Positions 26,701 through 35,802 of a DNA stretch of 64,000 nucleotides are shown here, in pieces. The DNA is from Caldilineae bacterium (GTDB lineage: Bacteria > Chloroflexota > Anaerolineae > JAAEKA01): positions 1-64,000 of the forward strand of contig JACKBK010000002.1 in the NCBI GenBank assembly GCA_020634555.1. Direction: 5' to 3'. The translations under genes and the position numbers were made by a program. Within the stretch, counting starts at the first letter, position 1. Every line of letters begins with the position of its first letter. Below the pieces are notes generated by a model that saw only the letters and a list, made by a program, of their open reading frames with translations, made no database searches and had not been told where the DNA came from.

Positions 26701-27225
26701 CGGACGCCGCTGAACTGTCTGGTCGAGCGGTTCGAGGGGACGCCTCTGTCGGCGGCCGAAGCAGTGGTCGCCACGGTTCTTGGCGCAACTATCGCGCCCG
26801 TCTTCGAGTGGTTCAGCCCCGGCTCGTTCAGTGACCTGAACGACAGCGAGGCGCTGAACCAGCAGGCTTTCGAACGTCTCCAGTCGGGCATCCGCATCGG
26901 TCTGGACGAGCTGGCGTCCGATCCGGTTGGCAAGAACATGGGCGTCAACAAGTACTACCTGCCGGAGCCGCGATCGGGGAGCGCCCTGGCCGCGGTCTCG
27001 GTGCCGGCGTTGATGGTCGACTCGGTGGATGGGCGGCAGGCTGCCAGCGGTGACTTCCAGCGCAAGGCCGGCACCGTGCAGTTGCGCCCATCGGGCTGGA
27101 GCGTGCGCGATGGGGCCGGCGCAGCCACTCACTCCGGCCTCAGCCAGACCGACGCCCACCGGCGCGCCAAACACGCCAAAGCCATGGCTCTGCCCGATAT
27201 CGACATCGTAACCCTGCATATCTAA
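23782..27225 (+). CDS. DUF6603-like very large beta-rich protein
   Basis: The product is 1147 aa. The N-terminal ~170 residues are helical and acidic, followed by a Asp/Pro linker (residues ~155-175). The region from ~residue 535 to 930 resembles DUF6603: GGGFLSRYDG, LQGVGGLIAINRR, VGGFHPKFNPEP and EAYLAVTSNSIQAGLKVEARV are patterns I associate with that family, whose function is unknown. Many alternating hydrophobic strands suggest a beta-barrel or beta-helix. There is no signal peptide. The last ~200 residues look like a separate soluble domain. It is the second gene of the operon, 51 bp before the third. The DUF6603 match is from memory and should be confirmed by profile search. Confidence 0.72.
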   Translation: MADDFISVFTDLIRATLEAPWDPDEPVADESWTEVWDSVDQLEAKAQQAVSAADTLAWAGFVIEWRSQFLALAEAIVTRRGTDTQHAVEDLLVRAMQERMPRLASVLTLLGVIIAIPDAQAPGEVRYDLDWEGVLELLVDAAAWLTDKILDGLGLTDPDTDQNGDPPPDQDTGSVPSVIGALGLMAPHTIPMIFSGDLKVAPVPFPPTQSDPGHVWTQFRDKSREWVNFTLIRKPDTPLPPDDPVQKDRHLFGLVSDADPDKTFTFALRSKRYKNQSGDWVSDFEVWLMFVPEEEEFRLPDEGRRYLRIAPATLMGFGYDGGAATWRSFIDPNSQFLPPRPDDPAVIEFVNEDIAGQPDILIGSLHDSHLVVRDIGAWLKLYQDEPFFEAGVKLHGLSMLLMPSVFGPVNKFLRDGIHLDLDLDISFVNGVGLTMNRAGGLEALWVFNIGIWGITLHSVRLVGEAKTITVTNPDGSTSKQLRWRVALRLHFSVELWKFLLVVDGAGAWFGLWGGSDPDAWGIDPWLGIGIGIEDDNIQGGGFLSRYDGVAPVVEEFSGLVYLKIGTFEVLAFAIYKTMEDGTDSFIMVLGTRFQPGITLPYGLQLQGVGGLIAINRRADTDRLWQRLTIGTIGTILTADDPVKNAPIILGDLDYLFPVTSGVHLFGPTFSFLWLKQVKFDIAVIAEIATSGNAYGTAGVTKLVVLGTARLERKASNRKLLDITLNLVGILDSVKNLLAIDAVLHKSKVLEIFKATGTAAVRMSWGSRPYLMVTVGGFHPKFNPEPAVFPKLDRVGLAYVGKFKDDLTLRAEAYLAVTSNSIQAGLKVEARVKKGKLVAEGILVIDALIQFVPFYFDVAISVKVGVRYGSRTIAGVTLVGGISGPGPVTIYGKFCIEILFFDLCWSGSFSFGNPVTQILETVASLLDALLPELEAPGNLESDGADDRLVIINTATVENGVPVLPPTGGLVWTQQRTPLNCLVERFEGTPLSAAEAVVATVLGATIAPVFEWFSPGSFSDLNDSEALNQQAFERLQSGIRIGLDELASDPVGKNMGVNKYYLPEPRSGSALAAVSVPALMVDSVDGRQAASGDFQRKAGTVQLRPSGWSVRDGAGAATHSGLSQTDAHRRAKHAKAMALPDIDIVTLHI

Positions 27226-27276
27226 CGCTGCGGACGATCTTAAAACGCGTCCCGACCTGTTCTGGAGGTAACGCCT

Positions 27277-29961
27277 ATGTCCGGTTCCCTGGCATTTCTG
27301 GCCTGGACCCGCTCCGGCATATACGATCTGGCTAATCCGCCGGGTGGCAACCCACAACTGGCGCGCCTGCCCGGCTCGGTCGCCCTGCGGCTTGAGGAGC
27401 GCGACGGTCCTGGTTCTGCGCAGCGGGCGGCTGATTTCCAGATCATGGGACCGGGCGACGTGAAAGCGCTCGCCCGCCGCGCCGTGGTGCGAATGGTGCC
27501 GGCGCCCAACAGCAGCAACGCCGAGACGACGCTGTCGGTCCACGTGGAGCTGGCAGCAGCAGATCTGCCCTGGCGGTTTACACCTCAGGAACACGCGAAC
27601 AAACATCTGCGGCCATGGATCACTCTGGTGGTTGGCACTGCTGCAGAACCCGGCATCGACGACGGCGAAGTCGAGATCCTGCCCGAGAACTTCGTCAGGC
27701 TGCGACGTCCCGTCCTTGAGGCACAGCCACTGAGCCAGGCAGCCAAGTGGGCGCATGTACAGGTCGCGCTGTCGGGGGATCATCCAGACATCGATGTCCT
27801 GTCAACGTCCCAACTGAACCAACTCGTCGATGCGGAGGGCGGAAAGCCGGTCGCCCGGCTCCTGTCACCACGCCAACTGGCCAGGAACCGGCTGCACATC
27901 GCCGCCATCGTGCCGGTGTTTCAGGCTAACGGCCAGCTTTGGTGGGACATCAACCCACCCAACGAGGTGGTCGTACCGGTCTACCGCTGGTGGCAGTTCC
28001 GCACGGGCGACGCCGGCGACTTTCGCACGCTGGCCGCGCGGCTGCGCGCCGCCCAGCCCGATCCGGCCGACGGCCAGGCGGCAGTAACGTACAACCGGAT
28101 CGAACCGGCTGCGGAGGTCACCGTGCGCGGCGCTCTGGGTCCGGTGGGCGGTGTTGACAGCGTCCCCGATCAAACGGTCGTCGACGATCTGGACGGCCTG
28201 ACGTCCCCACCCACCGACGAACGCGGCCGTCCTGTCATCGGCCTGCCGATCTACGGATCTGCCTGGAACGACGATCCGAAACAGACGACCTGGGGGCAGT
28301 CGGCCAACACGAATCCTGGTTACCGCGGCGGCGCCGGATTGGGCGCCGATGCAGGCATCGAGCTGCAGGACACCATCGTGGAAACGGTGAAAAAGCAGAT
28401 CGGCGCCGTGAGCGAGGCCGGCCAACGGATCAACCAGTTGGTCGCGGGGCTGCAAGCTGCCGGCACATTGTGGAATCAGCGTTTGCCGGCCAGCCCGCAG
28501 CACCGGCTGATGCTTTTCGGTCCAACCATGCGCCGCATGGCAACCGCCAATGGTTCTGTGCTCTCCCAGGTGGCGGGCGGGGAACGGCCCATGCCTCCCG
28601 CGCTCTTTTCCAGCGCAGCCAGGCGGCTGCTGCGCTATGGCCCGGCCCGGACCGCGCTGGCAAAACCCGGCGCTGCTTCGCCGGAAGTGATCATCGACCA
28701 GGCCAACACCTGCCTGCCGCTGCCCGAAGCGCGCCCGGCCAATGGCAGCCATGTGGATGATCTGACGGACATCCTGGGTCTGCCACCGCTGGTGGATATC
28801 CTCAATAGCCCGGCGGATCTCGACAAGATCATGGAGGCTCTGGACCAGTTCTTCAACAAGCTGCCCGGCTCGATCCAGGGGTCATCGATCTTCCTTGCCT
28901 TCTGGGAGAGCTTGCTGTCCTGTATCCAGTTCGCGTTCGAAAACGGATTGCAGTTCGACTTCATCGGACTGGCCGAGCTGCTGGTCACCTTGTTCGAGCC
29001 GCAGCCGAATCTGGACATCTTCCGCGGCTGGAACTGCGAGGATTTCATTGGTCCAAAGGACGACTCGCTGGACGGCCTGGAGGACGACCTGAACCTGCCG
29101 CCGCCTGACCGCCCGTGCAGTCCCGTCGATATCGACACGCTGGACGAAGACCTGACGACCGCCATCGACCCGACCTCCGCCAATCCCTGGATCGTCGAGG
29201 TGGTGCTGGACGGCATCGAGGGGTTACCCGATCCGCCGCTGGCGCCAGTCGAGATCTGTACCGGCGTCGATTTGCCGGCGTGGCGGTTCCTGCGCGACCG
29301 CCATCCAGACTGGCTGTTGCCCGGCGTCGGCCAATTGAAGGATGACAGCGTCTTCGCCTTCGAAAGCAATTCGACCTTCGTCGAGGCCTTTTTGCTCGGC
29401 CTCAACACCCAGGTGATGTCGGAATTGCGCTGGCGCAACGTTCCCATCGCGTCGGGCTGCACGCCGCTCAAGATGTTCTGGGGGCGGGTCGATGTTGCGC
29501 AGGACGCCCGCATCAACGATGTGATCGACGTGACGTTGTGGGACGCCGGCTCCAGCCTCGGCGATCCCGGCCACTTTCCCGGCGGCGGCAGCACCAACCT
29601 GGTGCTTCTGGTTCGCAGCGACCTGGTCCGCCGCTACCCGGCGACCCTGGTGTCGGCCGTGGAAGCGTTGCAGGACAATGGCCAGCCAGTGTTCGGCCCC
29701 GGTCACGAGCCGCCCGACGACGCACCGCGCACCTGGCCCATCTTCCAGGGCTCCATCGGCGAAGATGTCACCTTCTTTGGCTTCGATCTGACCCCGGAGC
29801 AGGCGCGCGGCTACTGGCTGATACTGGAAGAGCCGGCGTCCGGCTACCGCTTCCGCGCAGACGTCGGTCCGACTGCTAACAACGGCGGTGACTATGCTGC
29901 CCAAACCCTCAACATCCCGACGCGGGTGCTCATCAGCGGCGCCGAGTTGATACCGGAGTAA
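27277..29961 (+). CDS. Unknown 894-aa protein, giant-protein operon gene 3
   Basis: I do not recognise the family. The protein starts MSGSLAFLAWTRSGIYDLAN after a GGAGGTAA site. It has no signal peptide or membrane segment. The first half is rich in beta strands and tryptophan, with blocks such as LPWRFTPQEHANKHLRPW, RLLSPRQLARNRLHIAAI and VVPVYRWWQFRTGDAGDF. The middle (residues ~460-560) is helical and contains LFGPTMRRMATANGS. A strongly acidic linker follows (~580-640, DDSLDGLEDDLNLPPPD). The C-terminal ~230 residues include LRDRHPDWLLPGVG and SNSTFVEAFLLGLNTQ. Only 4 bp separate it from the next gene. Confidence 0.75.
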   Translation: MSGSLAFLAWTRSGIYDLANPPGGNPQLARLPGSVALRLEERDGPGSAQRAADFQIMGPGDVKALARRAVVRMVPAPNSSNAETTLSVHVELAAADLPWRFTPQEHANKHLRPWITLVVGTAAEPGIDDGEVEILPENFVRLRRPVLEAQPLSQAAKWAHVQVALSGDHPDIDVLSTSQLNQLVDAEGGKPVARLLSPRQLARNRLHIAAIVPVFQANGQLWWDINPPNEVVVPVYRWWQFRTGDAGDFRTLAARLRAAQPDPADGQAAVTYNRIEPAAEVTVRGALGPVGGVDSVPDQTVVDDLDGLTSPPTDERGRPVIGLPIYGSAWNDDPKQTTWGQSANTNPGYRGGAGLGADAGIELQDTIVETVKKQIGAVSEAGQRINQLVAGLQAAGTLWNQRLPASPQHRLMLFGPTMRRMATANGSVLSQVAGGERPMPPALFSSAARRLLRYGPARTALAKPGAASPEVIIDQANTCLPLPEARPANGSHVDDLTDILGLPPLVDILNSPADLDKIMEALDQFFNKLPGSIQGSSIFLAFWESLLSCIQFAFENGLQFDFIGLAELLVTLFEPQPNLDIFRGWNCEDFIGPKDDSLDGLEDDLNLPPPDRPCSPVDIDTLDEDLTTAIDPTSANPWIVEVVLDGIEGLPDPPLAPVEICTGVDLPAWRFLRDRHPDWLLPGVGQLKDDSVFAFESNSTFVEAFLLGLNTQVMSELRWRNVPIASGCTPLKMFWGRVDVAQDARINDVIDVTLWDAGSSLGDPGHFPGGGSTNLVLLVRSDLVRRYPATLVSAVEALQDNGQPVFGPGHEPPDDAPRTWPIFQGSIGEDVTFFGFDLTPEQARGYWLILEEPASGYRFRADVGPTANNGGDYAAQTLNIPTRVLISGAELIPE

Positions 29962-29965
29962 ACGC

Positions 29966-32900
29966 ATGCCAACGCCCATCGAACCGCAAGACACCAACGA
30001 CCCGGCCCGCAGGCTGCGGATCGGCGGCAGCCCCGCTGAACAGGCCGCCCTGGACTGGATCAACAGCGCCCGCGATCCGATTGAGCTGGTCGAAGAGTAC
30101 GAGTTTGATCCCGCCGTAGAGAAGCCCAAACCGCCGCGTGAGCTGAGCTACGAGCTGGCAAAAACGATGCTCATCTTTCGCGATGATGACGCGCAGGGCA
30201 CACTCAAGGAACTGATAGAGCTGAAGGCCCTTCCCGAGGTCACTGATGCGGTTCTGGCCGATCTGCTGCACACCGGCAGCCAGATGACAGGCGAACAACC
30301 CCCGCCGCCGCAGATCCCCGCCATCGGCGTCCTGTTGCCGGTTCGCCTGGAGACCCGCTTCTATCCACCGGAGTCTGCAGGACTGTCGTGGCGTCTGTGT
30401 CTGCGAATCATCCCCGACCGCGCCTCGCTGGACGACCACGATCCGCTGGCCAGCCGGGACGAGCTGGAAAGCGTCGAATTATTCTGGCAGCAGGCAGACG
30501 GCGACATCAACAGCGACGCGGCCGCCAAAGCCTGGCCGCTGTTCGTCGCGCGCCATGGTGGGCCGCGCGCCAACTGGCTGGCGCGGGCATTCCCTCCGGT
30601 GATGAATGGCGACGGCACGTTCACCATCGACTGGCCGGCCGAGGTAAACGAGGATCCGGCGACAACCCACCTGCGCGGCTTCCCCGCAACGATCGATGTG
30701 TGGATTGCCCGCGGCGGCGCCGGGCCGCAGCTTGCCGCGCAGCTTGCCGTTGACCATGGACTGGTGGACTTCAGCTTGCCGGATTTCGACGCCGGCGATG
30801 ACACTCGCTGGTGGACCTCGTTCGACCAGGCGTTGGCAGCCGGGCTGGCAGCAGAGATCGATCTGGGACAATCGCTGCCCAACGACATCGACGTGCTCTA
30901 CGTCGTCGGCCTCAGCCAGGAAGTTCCGAATGACCTGTTCCGCGATCACGTGGACGCCGGGCTGCTGGCTCCCATCGCGCCGGGCAGTCCCACCAACACC
31001 GTTCACGGCGAGCCGGCGGCAGACCTGGCACAGAACGGGGGCGTCTGGCTCGACCTCCTGCGCACTCCGCCCGACCAGACCGGTGCCTCGCAGATCAGCC
31101 AGACTCTCACTGGCGACCCAGACCGCCTCTTGCCGCTTCCGGACGGCGACACGGCCGCCCGTCTCCTGAACCAGAACCTGGTGCGCGCCCTGTGGCCGGT
31201 GTTATGGGGACATCCTTTCAAGGACATCCTCGGTCTGGGAGCGGCTGTCCACAAGGCCGGTTTGTGGGCCGGCGACAACCTGATTCCCGAAGGACCGTCG
31301 CCAGCACTTCGCATCGGCAGCGTGCCGTACGGCCTGCTGCCGACCAGCTCGCTGGTGCACTGGACGCCCGACAACAACGATCCGGCGTTCGAAGTGGTCA
31401 TGGCAGACCACCTGGCACGTCTGCGCGCCGACTGGCGAGCCGCAGCCGAGACCGCCGGCAATGTCGAGAATGCCGACACTGCCAAGCTGTTGGACTTGCT
31501 TAGCCGTACCGCCTCTAGCAGGCAGTATGCCTGGCGCAACATGACGTCATTGGAGCAGTTGCTGGGTGTCTTCCTCGGCGGCGCATTTGGCTTCGTGTAC
31601 GACCATGCCATCGACTGGTGGGAGGATCTGGCCAGCGTGCCGCTGAGCTATCCTATCGACCCGCAACGCCATTTCATCGCCTCTGGCTGGCCGCAGGATT
31701 TGGCTATCCCGTTGGTGATGCCGGACAACCTGCCACCTGGAGTAAGCTTCACTGACGTGATCGAGATGATCCGGCAAACCTATCCAGGCCAGCTTGCCGA
31801 CGGCACGCTGCTGCACGAAGCCTTCGACGACAAGATGCCCAACAGCCTGCTGATACGCCTGCTGTGGGCAGCGCGCGTCATGGCGGCGGCAGAGGTAGTG
31901 CGGGCCACACGCGAGGACGTCGGCCCGATGATGGAGCACCTGTCGCTGCCCGATGAAGTGACGCAACTCCAGCGGGACGCGCAGATGTTCGACGTGTTGC
32001 CGCCCGGCCTGGCCGCTTCGGACATCTACCTGCGACTGCAGGATGCCCTGCAGGCCATTGCCGAGACGCCGGTCGAATTGTTGGAGCGGGCGTTCAAGGC
32101 AGTGCTCGACACGGCGATCTACCGCATCGATCCGTGGATCACAGGCTACAGTTGGCGTCGACTGGAAGCTCTCATCGACCAGAAATACCCCATGCAACTC
32201 GGCATCTATGGCTGGGTGGACAACCCCAAGCCGGGTACGCCTGGCCCGACAGAAGGCGGGTTGCTGCACGCTCCGTCTCCCGCCCAGGCGTTCACCTCCA
32301 TCGTGCTGCGCGACAAGGCCATCAACGATCCACAGACAGATCGCTGGCAGATGGACCTGACCTCCAGCGCCATCCGCACCGCTGCACGCCTGGCAGACGA
32401 AGTCAGGCTTGGCCAGCACTTGCACATCGTGATCGGCCGCGAGGTAGAGCGAATCGTCGCCGACCCAGAACTGATCAAACGGTTGCGCGACACCTACCGA
32501 CTGCGGCAGGAACACGCCGGAAGGCGTGTCTGCAATGGCAAAGCCGTGCTCGACGCGGCCGAGGTTGACCTGACCAACCTGGGACTGACGACGTTACACT
32601 TCGACCAGTTTGATGCATTGCGCGAGGCGCTCAACGCCTACGGCGACCTCCTGATCGCTGAAGGCGTCTACCACGTTGTCTCCGGACGCACCGAGATGGC
32701 CGGAGCCGCCATGGATGCCGCGGCCGGCATGGCCACGCCGCCCGAGTTAGAGGTGCTGCAGACGCCGCGCAGCGGCCGGTCAGTGGCCACCACCGTGGCG
32801 TTCTGCCTGCCCGGTGCATCGGGTACGGTGGCGCCTACCGCGACCGCCAGCCCAACCGCGCTGGCCGATCCGTCGCTGGTTCGTTGGCTGTTCAACCAGA

Positions 32901-34159
32901 CTGCCAGCGCGGCCGGCAGCATCGCGGCAGCCTTCAACTGGGACGTCGTCCAACGGATCAACGAGGTAACCACCACGGTCAACGTTACGCTGGACGACGT
33001 GGGACTGCGCGTCTATGACACAGCCGTCCTTTCGCCCGGCCTGCTGCACCAGCTTGTCCTGGATCAAGTGGATGGCGGGTTGGAAATTGTACCCGGAGCA
33101 GCCGGCGATGCATCCCATCAGCAGATTCTGGAGATGATCACCATGATCGGTGGACGTCCGGCGCTGCCCGAAAACCTGGTAGCGCCCGGGGACACAGCGC
33201 CCGATGCCGGACCTGTGTTGGTCGATCTACGGTCACGGCTGGAAAACCTGCGTACCAGCGCAGCGGCCTTGATCGCCTTCATGAACGGCACCTTGACCGG
33301 CTCGACCAACGCCCAGAAGGGCGCCATGCGCAACGCTGCCCGCTGGGGGATCGTGCCGCAAACCAGCGCCCGCCGCTCGCTGCCTGAACAGGTAAGCGAT
33401 GCCATCGACGCGCTGACGGAACGGCTCAACCTGTCGCCAGACCCGGCGCAAGCCGCCGAAATGGACGCGGCTGAGCTGGCGCGCGCGATTGCAGAACTGG
33501 TGTCGCCCGAGGGACGCTACCCGGTGATGACACTGATCGACCGCGGCCAGCTCCCCACCGAGTTTTCCCGCAGCCCGCAGCCGTCACCTAGCGAGTTGAG
33601 CAGTCTGGACGCGGAGTGGCTAAGCGTAAACTCTCCTGTGCGACCCGCGCTGGCGCGTCTCGAAGCGTTCCAACTCGACAGACTGCTTGATGATCGTCCA
33701 GTTCTGGCCTCCTGGAGCAACCGGCCTGGCGATCCCTGGCAGCAAAGCGTCCCGCCAGACCCGACGACGGGCCTGGTGCCCGATACCGAGTTGATCGTCG
33801 TCTACGGAACCACAGGAACCCTGCAAAGCACCAGTGCGACCGTCGCCTTCTGTCTGATCGACGCCTGGAATGAGGTGGTGCCGGCCACGGCTCACGTCAC
33901 AACGGCAGCCTTTGGTTTCGATGCACCTGCCGCGCGCGCACCGCAAGCCATCCTCTTGGCTGTGCCGCCGATACCAGGTAAAATTATGGACGGCGCTGTT
34001 CTGACGGATATTGTGGCCGAAACGCGCGAGCTGGCCCACGCCCGCATGGCCATACCCGAAAATCTGGTAGACTATGCCAGTGCAGTTTCACCGGTCCTGC
34101 TGCCTGCCATGGGCAACACAGGTATCTTTCTGACACCGGCCATTGGGAGAATCCTATGA
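29966..34159 (+). CDS. Unknown 1397-aa protein, giant-protein operon gene 4
   Basis: This is the largest gene in the window, with no signal peptide and no obvious membrane span. After a ~120-residue N-terminal segment comes a distinctive block, IGVLLPVRLETRFYPPE (~residue 120), then LRIIPDRASLDDHDPL and WPLFVARHGGPRANWLARAF. I recall this pattern in uncharacterised large proteins of several phyla, but I know no function. The middle (residues ~450-830) is helical; the C-terminal third has Ala/Thr-rich helices and a final beta domain. A CGGAGTAA site precedes the ATG. The stop overlaps the start of the fifth gene as ATGA, so the two are translationally coupled. Confidence 0.78.
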   Translation: MPTPIEPQDTNDPARRLRIGGSPAEQAALDWINSARDPIELVEEYEFDPAVEKPKPPRELSYELAKTMLIFRDDDAQGTLKELIELKALPEVTDAVLADLLHTGSQMTGEQPPPPQIPAIGVLLPVRLETRFYPPESAGLSWRLCLRIIPDRASLDDHDPLASRDELESVELFWQQADGDINSDAAAKAWPLFVARHGGPRANWLARAFPPVMNGDGTFTIDWPAEVNEDPATTHLRGFPATIDVWIARGGAGPQLAAQLAVDHGLVDFSLPDFDAGDDTRWWTSFDQALAAGLAAEIDLGQSLPNDIDVLYVVGLSQEVPNDLFRDHVDAGLLAPIAPGSPTNTVHGEPAADLAQNGGVWLDLLRTPPDQTGASQISQTLTGDPDRLLPLPDGDTAARLLNQNLVRALWPVLWGHPFKDILGLGAAVHKAGLWAGDNLIPEGPSPALRIGSVPYGLLPTSSLVHWTPDNNDPAFEVVMADHLARLRADWRAAAETAGNVENADTAKLLDLLSRTASSRQYAWRNMTSLEQLLGVFLGGAFGFVYDHAIDWWEDLASVPLSYPIDPQRHFIASGWPQDLAIPLVMPDNLPPGVSFTDVIEMIRQTYPGQLADGTLLHEAFDDKMPNSLLIRLLWAARVMAAAEVVRATREDVGPMMEHLSLPDEVTQLQRDAQMFDVLPPGLAASDIYLRLQDALQAIAETPVELLERAFKAVLDTAIYRIDPWITGYSWRRLEALIDQKYPMQLGIYGWVDNPKPGTPGPTEGGLLHAPSPAQAFTSIVLRDKAINDPQTDRWQMDLTSSAIRTAARLADEVRLGQHLHIVIGREVERIVADPELIKRLRDTYRLRQEHAGRRVCNGKAVLDAAEVDLTNLGLTTLHFDQFDALREALNAYGDLLIAEGVYHVVSGRTEMAGAAMDAAAGMATPPELEVLQTPRSGRSVATTVAFCLPGASGTVAPTATASPTALADPSLVRWLFNQTASAAGSIAAAFNWDVVQRINEVTTTVNVTLDDVGLRVYDTAVLSPGLLHQLVLDQVDGGLEIVPGAAGDASHQQILEMITMIGGRPALPENLVAPGDTAPDAGPVLVDLRSRLENLRTSAAALIAFMNGTLTGSTNAQKGAMRNAARWGIVPQTSARRSLPEQVSDAIDALTERLNLSPDPAQAAEMDAAELARAIAELVSPEGRYPVMTLIDRGQLPTEFSRSPQPSPSELSSLDAEWLSVNSPVRPALARLEAFQLDRLLDDRPVLASWSNRPGDPWQQSVPPDPTTGLVPDTELIVVYGTTGTLQSTSATVAFCLIDAWNEVVPATAHVTTAAFGFDAPAARAPQAILLAVPPIPGKIMDGAVLTDIVAETRELAHARMAIPENLVDYASAVSPVLLPAMGNTGIFLTPAIGRIL

Positions 34160-35721
34160 GCAGAGTCTACGAACTGTACCGCCGCCTGGAAAGCATCCAG
34201 CCATTCGGCGATCTCGAGCGCGGCTTTCGCGCCGAAGTGCACGACCCGGTCTGGTTTCTCGGCCGCCAGTGGCAGATGGGCGAGCACCACGGCGAAGACG
34301 CATCATCGCCGGTTGAGGTACGCTATGCGCTGGATCAGATTCCACTGCTGCCCTTCGACGGCAACCCGGACCTGGACCCGCAGGTCGTGCCGCCCGAGGC
34401 CATCGTCGAGTCCGAACCGGACGACTGGTGGACGCCGGGACGCCGCGTGCGGCTGGGCAAAGCCTATGCAGACGCAGCCAGCCTGCCCCCCGTCGATCAA
34501 GCCGACCCGAGCCTGCTGCTCGCATCTATGCCGTTTCCCTACGACCGCTTTGACGGCAAGGGCTATGACGGTTTCCGGCTCTACCAGACCCAGTCGCAGA
34601 ATGCGATATTCGACACCGTCTTTGCCGAGGTGTCGCCGGAGATGCCGAGAGACCTGTGGGACCCCGCTGAACTGGCCTACCAGGCAACGTTTCAGGCCGG
34701 CCCGCTGGAGCTGCCCTTGCCGCGGCACGACGGCGGCCACATCGACTGGTATTCGGTGGATGCAGCGAGCGGTCCTGTCGTTCCCGGCACCGGGCAAGCC
34801 GACCATCAGGTCATCCCGTCACGGATGCACTATCCCGGTGCGCCTCATCCCCGCTGGTGGCAGATCGAGAACGCTCGGGTCGATATCGGCGGTTTTCCGC
34901 CCGATCGCGCTCATTTCGCAACCATGTTGCTCATCGACCTGATCGCCAGCCATTCCGACGACTGGTTTACTTTCCCGGTCACGACGGCCAACGGCAACCT
35001 GGTGCAGCTGCGCGAGGTGGTGATCAAGGATTCCTTCGACGACACGTGGATTGTGACGCCGCCGACCGGATGGAGCCTGTTTGCGCTTTCGGGCGCGCAG
35101 GACGCCGGCCTCGATTCGGCCACGCTGTTGCTCTGGCCGACGGTGACCAGTCCGCTGGTGGGTACGGTCCACGAGGAGGTAGTATTAGGCGTGGATGAGG
35201 ACGCCAACATGCTGTGGGCGGTTGAGATGCGCCTGAACGGCAAGGATTTGCCGACTGCGGAGTCATCGCTGACCGGCCCTGACGACGGTCAGACTCCAGG
35301 TGGAACAGGCGTGGATGGTTCAGCCCGACTGGCCTACCGTTACAACCCGGCGTACGGTCTCCGCCCTTACTGGCATCCGTACACGATCGACAACGTCAAC
35401 GGGAATCGTCGCTTCGTGCAGGGCCGGCTGGCTGATCTGCGCACCAGCCCGGCCGAGTTGATGCCGGAAGCCCAGGCTGTGCTGCTGCGCGACGGGGCGA
35501 ACTACACCGCCGACCCCGCCCAGCAGACGGCGCCCGTCCATCAGATCGAGCCGGCAACAGTACCTGACCAGGGCCTGCGTTTGCAGCGGCGCTGGATGCT
35601 CGTCCGCCAGACCGATGGCCGCCCGCGTCTCTGGATGCAGCGGCAACGGCTGCCGTTGTTGTCGCCACCGGTGTCCGGGCTGCGATTCGATGTGCTGGAA
35701 CAAGAAGAGACCCCGGCTTGA
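34156..35721 (+). CDS. Unknown 521-aa protein, giant-protein operon gene 5
   Basis: It begins MSRVYELYRRLESIQPFGDL, followed at residue ~30 by DPVWFLGRQWQMGEHHGEDA, a strongly conserved-looking block that I associate with uncharacterised proteins encoded next to the LPVRLETRF-type protein. That association is from memory. The rest is beta-rich with many Trp residues. HPRWWQIENARVDIGGFPPD (~235) and a helical stretch ATMLLIDLIASHSDDWFTFPV (~255) are notable. It has no signal peptide. The last genes of the unit are coupled by the ATGA overlap at 34156-34159. No catalytic motif recognised. Confidence 0.75.
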   Translation: MSRVYELYRRLESIQPFGDLERGFRAEVHDPVWFLGRQWQMGEHHGEDASSPVEVRYALDQIPLLPFDGNPDLDPQVVPPEAIVESEPDDWWTPGRRVRLGKAYADAASLPPVDQADPSLLLASMPFPYDRFDGKGYDGFRLYQTQSQNAIFDTVFAEVSPEMPRDLWDPAELAYQATFQAGPLELPLPRHDGGHIDWYSVDAASGPVVPGTGQADHQVIPSRMHYPGAPHPRWWQIENARVDIGGFPPDRAHFATMLLIDLIASHSDDWFTFPVTTANGNLVQLREVVIKDSFDDTWIVTPPTGWSLFALSGAQDAGLDSATLLLWPTVTSPLVGTVHEEVVLGVDEDANMLWAVEMRLNGKDLPTAESSLTGPDDGQTPGGTGVDGSARLAYRYNPAYGLRPYWHPYTIDNVNGNRRFVQGRLADLRTSPAELMPEAQAVLLRDGANYTADPAQQTAPVHQIEPATVPDQGLRLQRRWMLVRQTDGRPRLWMQRQRLPLLSPPVSGLRFDVLEQEETPA

Positions 35722-35802
35722 AATGTCTACGTTTCTGATAAATCCTGGCTGCCAGCAACTCTTCCCACCAATCTCGAAAGTCACGAGTCATACGAACGAC
35801 GA

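Noticed and set aside
26386..27783. 465-residue minus-strand frame across genes 2 and 3 of the giant operon
   Set aside because: It spans two sense genes and their gap, and has no recognisable motif.
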